64,000 nucleotides of DNA from Trichoplax sp. H2 (taxonomy: Eukaryota; Placozoa; Uniplacotomia; Trichoplacea): contig NOWV01000038.1 in NCBI GenBank assembly GCA_003344405.1, forward strand, positions 62,001 through 126,000, written 5' to 3'. Below the pieces are notes generated by a model, which did no database searches, was not told the origin of the DNA, and saw only the letters and a list, made by a program, of their open reading frames with translations. Position 1 is the first letter of the stretch; each line of letters starts with the position of its first letter. This document shows positions 54,419 to 64,000 of the stretch, one piece after another. The position numbers were made by a program, and so were the translations under genes.

Positions 54419-57400
54419 TTATTTTACCTCATCCTTTAATTGCGAAGGCATAAGAGAAAGATAAGCATCACTGTATGGAGGTTGAATGGACGTAAATTGC
54501 TGTGCAATCAGATCACGACCAATTATCTCATGCGTATCCTGAAAAACAATAATATCTAAGACATGTAGACGAAATTGAATTAGAAAAAATTATACGTATA
54601 ACTGCTGTACTGCCTCATACCATAGGAACCCTGGTACGCCAGTCATCGTCAACCAGTTCTATATGCTGCAACTTACGAAGGCGAAGTCGCTCCTTTCTAT
54701 AGACATTCTCAGCTAGTGTCGTGATAGGAAAAATATCAATTAAAACCCTTTTAACGCAGAACAGTATTTCGAAAGAGCCGAAATTTAATCTACTGTAATA
54801 AAACTCTATTAACAATGCTAAATATAAGTTACGTCTAATAATTTACTTCGTTTCTTCGATTGTACCGGTGATTCATCATTGCTAATATTATGATGAGAAT
54901 ACAAATCGTTACTGTTTGTAGTATCGTCAAGATCATTACCATCCGAAAGTTTGAAAACATTTGCAGCTTCGTTAGTAATCGTTGTTTTAGACGTGCATTC
55001 ATTCCCAGCCACAGATTGATAACTACTCCTTGTCTGATCTTTCGAAGGAGTCTCTCGAGCTATAGAAGCTAATGGCACTTGCTTACTCTGAGCTTCATGT
55101 GGTCGATTCTGTGATAAACTCGCTAATAAATGTCTACCAGTCTGATTAAAATTAGATGCGGTGACTCTGTATTGATTATTGTCTACGATTTCTAATTTAA
55201 TTTCTGATATTTCTTTAAACGCTAAAGATGCAAAATGCATTGATTGAAGAATTAAATTGGCATTAGCTTGAATTCTGACTGACGAAACCTGCAATTAAGA
55301 TAAAATTCTTTTTCATCAAATAGTCAAGTCATATCACAGCAAAAGATTAAAGGTTAAAGAGGAATTTAAAATCTTTAAACATGTATAAAATTTTCCTTAC
55401 ATTTACGTGTCCACCAGAAGATGATTTTGCCATTTCCAAATACAAATTACTATGAGTAGGCAGGAACCTTGAATAGCAATTACTTAATTCCATCATTTTA
55501 TTTAAAATTTCTAGTGGCATCCTTTTTATAGAAGTAAATACATGATGTGACGTATTAGTTATATGTTATCATAAAAGTGTTCACAATCATACAGTGTCCT
55601 ACCTTATTTGACTATTGTTCGGATTCCTAGTTATCTGTAAGCAAATACATCATAAACTAAGTTATAGCTTTATATAAGCTATAGGTATATTTATTTATTA
55701 AGATTGCAGTAAATCGAGCCTAACCACTGGGATAGGGAACTGGCTATCTAATAGTTTAAAAGCTGCGTTGTAATGCTCCTGTACAGATTCAGCACGTTTT
55801 TCAAGATTAAGAACCTACCATAAAATAAAGCAATCAATCCTGACTACCCCTTTAATGGACAAATAAGTATTTTGGTGCAACCAAATAAATCTAGCTATTG
55901 TTACAGTTTACTTATGTAATATACATATGGCACTGGCAAATTAACAAGTAATCATAATCATTAATGCACAAAGGAATGAAAATAAATTATCAATACTTCT
56001 TTGATGTATGCAGGCTCGAACGATTGAACAGGGACCTCTCCAAGTACATTTCCTTCTACAGTACTATCGGTCTGAAGAATGGAAGCATAAATTAGATACT
56101 ACAGTCTATGTATCTCTAGCCTCTAATTATCAGCAGTGCTCAATTGCGATCATAAAATGGTAGAATAATTAAGAATCAATTGCTGAAATACAATGTCTAA
56201 ATCTTACAGTAGAAATTTGACTAGTTGTTGCCGCCTTGCTTCCTTCTTTAGCTATCGATGTAGTTTCGGTCACATTTACAGAGAATTGAGCTGTAAAAAT
56301 TTAAGCAAATAAATCGTAATTATCTGCTAAAATATTGTAACGTTGGCCGCAAAAAGCATCAGTTGGAATTTAATGTATTTAATAACAATTAAGCAATCCT
56401 TAGGACAGTATTTAACAAAGTTCTAGCATTTCATTCGTCAGCAACCTGTATTGCTATCCGATGTTCGTTTTTTTGGCTTTTCTACCAAATGTAGCGTACA
56501 CCCGTCTGTCAACGTCAATAAAAGAAAATATATCATAGTAAATAATCGGCTATAATGTATTAATAATCACTAGGAAATACCCGTGCAATTAAATGGTAAA
56601 CTCGGTATTACAATTGCTTTTAACTCTATACAGCTATTTCTTTCAATAATCAATCTATAATGCTAATGTTGCATCTTTTACTCTCAAGTTAAGATACGTA
56701 GCACTGTCGTTGTTCGTAGTATACATACCAAACTCACGTAACGATCGGTCATCGTCTATAGCTCTGGCATTATATATTAAGCGTTGCCTTTCTGCCGGAA
56801 TGTTCTGTTCATAGTGACGACGATAACAAATAAATAAATGAGCACCATATACAGTAATATAAATACTCGTGTCAATCGTTTGATGGCCTTATAATATTTA
56901 CATACGGCCGATGACTAAAATTTGTCTCAATGACTATAATTTAGTTTGATGTTAAGTATACCATAGGCTTACGACAAGCTATATTTCAGGTTGCGTTAAC
57001 TTGACTATTAATTTACGTACGCTCTAATGTGTGAAAACACCAGTAATTCTCTGCAAATTAGTGTAACGGACTTGTCTCCATAATCATGTCAAGTTATAAC
57101 AGTAGTCGAAAGGGTGCAAATTACTCATCAATAAGTAAGCATAGTATGCATCTTACGTACTACTGTAAAGTATCGCGTAATAACAATGTAAACATTGTGC
57201 TGTAGTCTGTAGAATATGCTCTTGAACAATTAGTATTAAAGTCTATCTATAACTGTACTATTCGAGACCGCCGTTATGTTACAGTAGAAGGGAAAGACTG
57301 ATTTCGAACATTACTTTACAACAATTAGAATCGAATTCTTACCGTTGATTTCTCAAGGAGTAACTTTAAATCGGACACCGTATCCTATGAAGAAAATGTA

Positions 57401-57902
57401 GAAAATTAGTTATGTTAAATGAAGATGTCAGAGAAGGTCTTCCAATAGCTATACCAATGTACTATATTTACTGTCACTGATACTCTCTTATTACTAATAC
57501 CCATAAACCATATCAGCGATTACTGAATGTAGAAAATTAGTTATGTTAAATGAAGATGTCAGAGAAGGTCTTCCAATAGCTATACCAATGTACTATATTT
57601 ACTGTCACTGATACTCTCTTATTACTAATACCCATAAACCATATCAGTGATTACTGAAGAGTTATAATACGTTTCTTTAAAACATTTGATACCATCCTAT
57701 AACAAACTATTAGATAAGAATTCTAGCTTTTACTAGAACTACTCCTATACATTAGGATTCATAGCATGTAAATCAATGTATAGTAAAGGGCCTAGAATCT
57801 TTAGTAGCTGTTAAAAACGATTGTTATCATAGCTGATGATACCTCTGGTGTTACATCGACTTCTCTGGTCTTTTGATCCAATGTTTTAATGGTTATTTTC
57901 AT
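54419..57902 (-). CDS. BAG6: BAG6 (BAT3/Scythe) homologue, compact
   Basis: BAG6 is a chaperone holdase for exposed hydrophobic segments in tail-anchored protein delivery and ubiquitin-dependent quality control. Minus-strand exons: 57902-57843, 57384-57343, 56804-56729, 56505-56446, 56290-56208, 56071-55997, 55814-55725, 55634-55603, 55467-55401, 55288-54847, 54712-54621 and 54538-54419. They join in frame to about 412 residues (human is about 1,130). The N-terminus is a ubiquitin-like domain: MKITIKTLDQKTREVDVTPE, DTVSDLKLLLEKST, NIPAERQRLIYNARAIDD and LHLVEKPKK. YIKEVLNLEKRAESVQEHYN matches the BAG6 EYVEVLQELQRLES region. A basic segment (QSKKR, then RKERLRLRKL) and QPPYSDAYLSLMPSQ match the human nuclear-localisation and TRC35-binding region. 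The proline-rich middle and the C-terminal BAG-similar domain are not visible. The frame stops 9 bases after a possible donor, so the 3' end is uncertain. Confidence 0.88.
57395..57656. repeat. Near-perfect 131-bp tandem duplication in BAG6 intron 1
   Basis: Positions 57395-57525 and 57526-57656 are the same 131 bp apart from one visible substitution (ATCAGCGATT versus ATCAGTGATT). The duplication lies on the 5' side of BAG6 exon 2 (minus strand), about 10 bp from its splice acceptor, so it duplicates the likely branch-point region. Confidence 0.95.
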
Positions 57903-60373
57903 CTTGAATTCAGAATTTACGGTCTACAATTGAAGTTCGACTACAGTATTGCAAATAAGAAATGCAGAATAAGTATATCAGTATTACTAATATCACGCTA
58001 TCATCGCTAAAGTTCCGTCTTAAAAGGGTGCACACGTACAATAGTAAATCTTCAGATTGTACAAACGTAAAAAGAAAAACTTGGATTTGTTATTTACGAT
58101 AAAATATGAATAGTGTAACAGTATCATGTATTTCTTTACGAACTCAAGCTATAAGACATTGCTAGTGAAAATCAGCATTGTAAAGCCATTGCCTAGACAG
58201 ACTATAATGTTTGGTTAATAAGTAGACGCTGTATCGATGTAATTGAGCCAATCAATACCGAAGATTTTCCATTATTACTTGAACGTATCTGCCCATCGCT
58301 AAATATTGTCATGATAGCGCCGGCAAGCTATATCAATATGCACAGTATTGATATACACTGATAAAGATGGATTATATCAGACTGGAACGACCCATTCCAT
58401 AGCCTATTATTATCATTTTCTTCCTCAATTTTGCCCAACATCGTATACGAATTGGTGAAAATTTGTAAGAAAACATACAGACAGTATGTGCAAAGTGGTA
58501 AAACGAGCTGACTAGTATAGCTTGACGAATGGACGCTGTATTTTACTGTCCGTTCAACTGTGCTGAGACAACCAATAATATTGAGAATACTAGAGCTAGT
58601 GCATCATCCGAGCTTAAATGATATCCCTATCCTCTCCAAATAAAATCATTGCAAAGTGGTTGATTACCTTTTGCAGACTTGACGATCTTTTCCTTGCTAA
58701 AGAAAGGCAGCCACTCAGCCAGTCCAAATCAAGGTGAATGACCGATCCTGGAGATTAACTGTCATACAATCACTTCTGCAGTACATATTATGTCTGCGTT
58801 AGACTGTGGAGCAGTCTATCGTACTATACTGTAACACTTGGTGTTATTTCAATCAGGATAGGTACTGCACTCAGTACTGTATGTACAGCACAGTACTACT
58901 GCTGTAATAGTCCTTGAAGAGCCTGTACTGATGCCAATGTACGTATGTACTTGTTAAGATTGTATTTAATGGTGTGGGACTTTGATGAATCCTGACGATG
59001 ATTTTAAAGTCAGCTTCAGATTCATTCCAAAAGCCATCTGACTACATGGTAGACTGGATTGATATGATTTATACGGAATGCATTGCCTTGCCAGTGCTAT
59101 ACACGTATACTGTAGGTCTTTGGAATGAATAGATCAAAAAGTACAACGCTAAAAGAGGACCCGGCTAAAATCGTCTCAAATTCGAATTTGTAATTCAATG
59201 TGTCGACATTCCTATCAGTTAACTTAATCTTCAGTACTAGATGATACCTGCTAGAATAAGACTAAAAATTCGATTGCACCACTTTCCTACATATTAATAG
59301 CGTAACTCTTCAATATGGTGCAGTAAAATAAAGATACTACTTCAGCGAATGCTGAACGAATCGATGGAGGATGCTATAGCAGACACCTGTCTTAAATGAA
59401 GCTCCTTATCGTCACCTTATTTAGTTATAATCCTTCCAGTTGAAGTCCATTTCAACTTTTTTTTCTGTAAATACCATAACTCAGTCTTGTATTATAGCAT
59501 TTGTTTACCATTAACATGCCTAGTACTGTCGCATACTACAATAGATTAGATGGTTTTCCCAGCAACGACCAGCATATCTTCGTAGATTGCTGTACGCGTA
59601 TAAATACTTCGATGGACTGTAAGATTGAAAGAACATCTCTACCGCAGCGCTTTAGTATTTAATGACCATCAAACAGTGAATATGATCAAGTCCAAAAATG
59701 TCTCCTGCAATGAAAACATTGCATACATACGAGTATACGCGTATTAATAAACATTCAACTTTTCCTTTTATTGTACCCTCCATATTGATACAAAGTCTAA
59801 CAAATATCAGGTTGCATTTATGTATCCATCGAAATTTTCTTAATGATATAGTATTATGGGATCGCTTCAGACTTTTGCTAAAGTAGTTAATAAACTGCAT
59901 TACGTACACCATCCATGTACAGCAGCGATAGTATAAGATACGCGTACAATATGTAATGGTAGCTTTGGATAAGTATTGCGCACGACCGTAGAAATATCAA
60001 TACCTTTTATAACGGAATAACTTAAATGCTGTATGATAAGTGACTATTACTTCTTGATTTACAAACAAATAGGATTAAACTCATTTTACGTTAACTTAAG
60101 CACCATTTCAGTAACGGCAAGTCGTCTACACAATCACAAACGCAATACCTTATAATTTATACAGAGATAAAGGTATTCGTGTCAATGAAATAATAACTTT
60201 ACAGAATAACCCGAAGTAAGGAGATAGATATATAAACAAGATCAATGGTATCGTAGATTTTGCGAGTAACATTTATAATTCGTACAATGTTAAGTCTTTA
60301 CTTTACTATAGAGTACAGTCCACCGGAATTTCTATCAAATGAGATAATTAACGTCCTATAATATTGCCTGTGA
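57903..60373. other. Intergenic region between POMT1 and BAG6
   Basis: No gene is supportable. BAG6 and POMT1 lie on the same strand, so this holds the POMT1 3' UTR (right end) and the BAG6 promoter (left end). A few GTAC-type palindromes occur near 58870-58905. Confidence 0.5.
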
Positions 60374-63300
60374 TCATGGCTTTATTTCTTCAGCTACTCT
60401 TCTAATAATGACTTGTCGATGTACTATAAACTCCCAATCATCTCGCCATTTTCGGTCTTGTAATTCCTCTCTTGCAAAAGAATAATTTCCATAGCTGAAT
60501 CCAGCAAAGTATATAAAATAGTGAGCTATAATTCCAAGAAAGGATACAACTGCGGCAGTAAATACAAGCCTAGACTTCGGGCTGATCCTGCAAAGGTATC
60601 AATTAAAATTTTTAGATAAAATAAACTAGGAACAACTTATGCTGTAAATTATTTCGCACCTTGTCCATTGTACACTAATATGGTCAATAACAGATGACAG
60701 CAACAATATTTTGAACAAGAGGGAAGGGAGATAGAAATGAATAAAAACATTCTTCCAAATAAAGAAATAGGGTACGAAATGGATAGCCCAGCCAAGCATC
60801 AATAGTGTTCCCGAGTAGCAAAAGTGATGCCAGACATCTAAACAGAATTAAAGTAAAATTTTTCAACGGATCATAGCAATTCTATTAAACTCATACACCA
60901 ATTCAATAGATAACAAATAAATTGAAAGTACTCCTGGACTCCAACCTCTATTTATGACGTAAATTTGCCGACGCTCCAAGGCCATATAAAATACTACCAA
61001 AGCAATATAAACACACAGACTAAACGTACATATCCACCAAACTATTGGATTACCCAAAAGATGTATTTGCCGCTAAAGTGAAATTAAATAATAATTAATA
61101 AAGCAATTAGAAAAGCTATCTAATTGATATAAAATACATGGCTAATATACTCATGCACTAACATGGTCTTTTGTATTAAACCAGAATATAAATGTGCTCT
61201 TCAATAAGGGCCAACTTGCCGCGTCGGAAGCGAATTCATGATCGACAGTTTTAAAGTTCAGAATATATATTATTCGCTGTATTAACCGCAGTTATTAAAA
61301 AAGAACTTAGTATCATATCCCTATTGTGCGAGTAGCACCTACATCCACCCTGATGGTGCAATTTATGTAATTACAATATGAATGGTAACCTGCATCTCCA
61401 AAAATTTATCCAAAAAAGGCATTGAAATAGATTCGTCTTCTTTATTATATTGTTTCTGCACAGGAACTGGAATCAATATAATCAAAGACATATCGGATAA
61501 GGTAAACACAAATTATCAATACGAAGACTACTTTATAAGCTGCTCAATCATTTCATATTAATAGCCAAACAAATCTGATTATAAACTTGCCTCCATCAAT
61601 TTTATGTTCTTCTACATTCCATAAAGAGCTATCTAACTTCAAATTTCTATCTGTAACCACCTATCCCCAAGAGTGAATTAATATTAGCAAGATATTACAC
61701 ATCACATAGTGTTTATCAATCTACCATTTAAATCATTTTGTCATTAGTATATGGTACCTCTAATTGATAGAATCCCCAATTCGGTAGTTGCTTTCCGCTC
61801 GTCTATTGCCAGACGATACAATACGCTATGTTAATTTGTTATAAATTAAAAGTAATAAATCGAATGTCATGCGTACTGTTAAAGCTTGTTTCGTTGCCAA
61901 GTGAATAAAGCGGATTCTAGAGTTCAATTGAGTCCATGTTCCATTTGCGTTTGGATTTTCAATTTTCTGATAATTATTGTAAGTATTATTACTGCATTAA
62001 TTAAGCTAAAGTTTATTTACACAATATGATCTTTTCGAAAAACACTATATAAATCTCTATCGGAATGGTTACATACCAACTGCCATAAATCTTGTTTCAC
62101 TAAGTTAGTTTTATTATAGTGGACGAAACAAGCGACTTCTTGATGAGTTGGAGTCACCGGGCTGGCAACATTATGACTACGAAAATAGCGTTATAGAATA
62201 GACTTAAAAAAAAAATTTGATATTTAAAGTGTTCGCGGCTAAAAATAACCTTTACCTATTCAGGGTCCGATTCGTTTTTACATGAACTAACTGGATAATG
62301 TCTCCATCCTTGACAGCTCTATGCGGCGTTTCGACTGTTTGATTAGTACTAAATAGCAATATTAATACATTAATATTTATTTACTTTGAAAATAGTAAGA
62401 GATGCTTACTTACCTTTTAGGATCCTTAATAATCCACCAATTATTCGGATCCTTGTAAGTGTAACAAGTGACTTGCTGTTGACCACTACTACCTCTGCCA
62501 TCAGGATATTTGATAGGATATATATGCTCATGGGAATGTAACCAACATGGATGGTTGGTATATATTTGGCGAAGTGTCAGCTTGGAACCGTACACAATTT
62601 CTACGTTAATAAAATTTAGAATATTCTTATCATTCATACAAGTAATCATAACAAATGCGGCATATGTAAGTCCACCCGAAGAGAATAAATACGCTATTGT
62701 ATTAAAATAAGCATGAAACATACATGAACAAATCAAAAATACAATATATCGTACCCTTTGGTTGATTGATAACGACAGAAGCTAATCCTCCCTTATTATA
62801 GTTATGAATAATTAAAAATGTTACATATTTTAGTACAAACTCTATAAAAAATCGCTGAAGCAACGTGTCTGCAGTACAATTATGATATGTATCCTTCAAC
62901 TAATCGTAATAGCATGATTTTTCATACTTTAAGGCTGGCCTGAAATTTGCTTGACATTAACTGATCCTGTGGACCACTGCGAGGTGCCATTTTAAAATGA
63001 ATATAAAACTGAAAAGCATAAAGTATCGCTGGAACAACTATGAAAGCTGCAAAGCAGAAACCACAGTAACTCCATAGCTTTCTCTTTATATAATAAAATA
63101 CAAGGAAAATTAGTTATTGATTTATGACAAAAACGCGAATAAGTTATAATCAAATTTCTGCAAAACTAATAATAATTTCTTACGGTTTTGATGTTACGAT
63201 CAGCAATCAGCAGCCATAAATCGTAAGCCGCTAACAGTATAATGTATGCTACAGTATACAGTCCACTATATTTAGTGCTAAAAATAGCCAGATAAATGTC

Positions 63301-64000
63301 TTTTTAATAAACTTGATATGTGTGCGCTATGATATATTTAATGAAAGCAAATATGAACTTACTATGAATCCTAATATATTAATCATAATTTTAGTACACT
63401 AACAGTTACGAACCTAAATGCTCCACATAGGCACAAACCAGTAAGAAAAAGATACCGAAACCACTTTGCGGAGAAAAGCCTATAAAATTTTAAGGTATTA
63501 ACAGTAAAAAGCAATTAATGAGACAAAGGATTGCTTGAGTAATTGAGCAGTAACAAAAATACGAGCTAGGGGTAATATAATGTGCAATTAGTCGGACAGT
63601 CACCAGAAGAATATTTCAGTAAGTAAATCAAAATATAATGGTACCTAGAATGCGATTCCGCTCGAAGTAAAAGATAGCAATATAATGAAGCCAAGATGAA
63701 GAAAAGTAATATCGGTTCCAGTAACATAAAACGGGATTGAGTTAATAAGGCATTATCTATGTACACAGAAGAATATTTTGCAGAAATTTTAGTTTCTCCA
63801 TGACATCAGCTATTTCGTTATAGTCTAATTAACAATCTACGAACCAAATATAACCAAGATGCAGGCAACAGAGGCAGTTGAGCGACTATGTCCAAGTTGT
63901 TGCATAATCTACGGCGTAAATAATACGTCGATCAAGGTCAGCTGTTGACAATACAGCCTTAACTTTTGATCAATCACTATTTAGATGGTACACTCTTACC
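60374..64000 (-). CDS. POMT1: Protein O-mannosyltransferase 1 (POMT1), 5' end outside the window
   Basis: POMT1 is an ER multi-pass enzyme that, with POMT2, transfers mannose from dolichyl-phosphate-mannose to Ser/Thr, for example on dystroglycan. Minus-strand exons read: 63908-63845, 63756-63645 ([16 protein letters not shown]), 63479-63414, 63277-63184, 63083-62928 ([19 protein letters not shown]), 62791-62755, 62600-62414, 62348-62256, 62176-62077, 61966-61877, 61802-61758, 61660-61591, 61466-61390, 61276-61163, 61072-60946, 60837-60660 and 60587-60374. MIR repeats are clear ([45 protein letters not shown]). The C-terminal membrane part has GNPIVWW and [12 protein letters not shown], and the end [14 protein letters not shown] matches human RWKDSWDILIRKH. 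All phases fit. One intron uses a GC donor at 61591/61590. A GTAAG at 63999-63995 suggests the next upstream exon ends at position 64000, so the N-terminal catalytic loop is missing here. Confidence 0.95.

Noticed and set aside
54847-55467. Initial resemblance to a BBS2-type region (GGHVNVSSVRIQ...)
   Set aside because: The upstream ubiquitin-like exons and the downstream SDAYLSLMP segment fix the gene as BAG6.

Overview
This window is animal nuclear DNA. Seven genes have spliced coding exons with GT-AG introns, most introns are under 1 kb, and the composition is AT-rich. The proteins are metazoan families: WDR5, a plasma-membrane Na+/H+ exchanger, a hemicentin/fibulin-type matrix protein, BUB3, BAG6, POMT1 and DDAH. 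Compact genes and a short, early-type hemicentin suggest a non-bilaterian animal, most likely a placozoan such as Trichoplax. That assignment is an inference from gene content. A run of 20 N at 9141-9160 marks an assembly gap.

Layout: WDR5 (+, 843-6290); a repeat-rich intergenic region (about 6.3-11.1 kb) with tandem arrays, a recent duplication and a 148-bp satellite of hairpin units; an SLC9/NHE exchanger with a histidine-rich tail (+, 11147-19174); a 22-exon hemicentin-like gene (+, 21617-37332); RNA polymerase I subunit POLR1H (-, about 39224-40152); a GTAC/CAGTACTG palindrome-rich block; BUB3 (+, 41388-43611), convergent with a two-domain rhodanese gene (-, 43810-45232); a repeat island (46-48.6 kb) made of two 1-kb units; an intronless DDAH (+, 49151-49957); a quiet 4.5-kb stretch with one long perfect hairpin and a 60-bp tandem repeat; a compact BAG6 homologue (-, 54419-57902); and POMT1 (-, 60374 to the right edge, its 5' end outside the window).

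The genes are mostly unrelated housekeeping and surface functions: chromatin reading, spindle checkpoint, Pol I, protein quality control, O-mannosylation, ion exchange and matrix. They do not form a pathway or cluster. Exon phases were checked by hand. WDR5, hemicentin-like, BUB3, rhodanese, BAG6 and POMT1 keep frame through every junction. The exchanger has one unresolved frame conflict between its exons 9 and 10. No convincing new multi-gene system was found. The least explained material is the palindrome-rich DNA, the hairpin satellite, the His-rich exchanger tail and the reduced BAG6.
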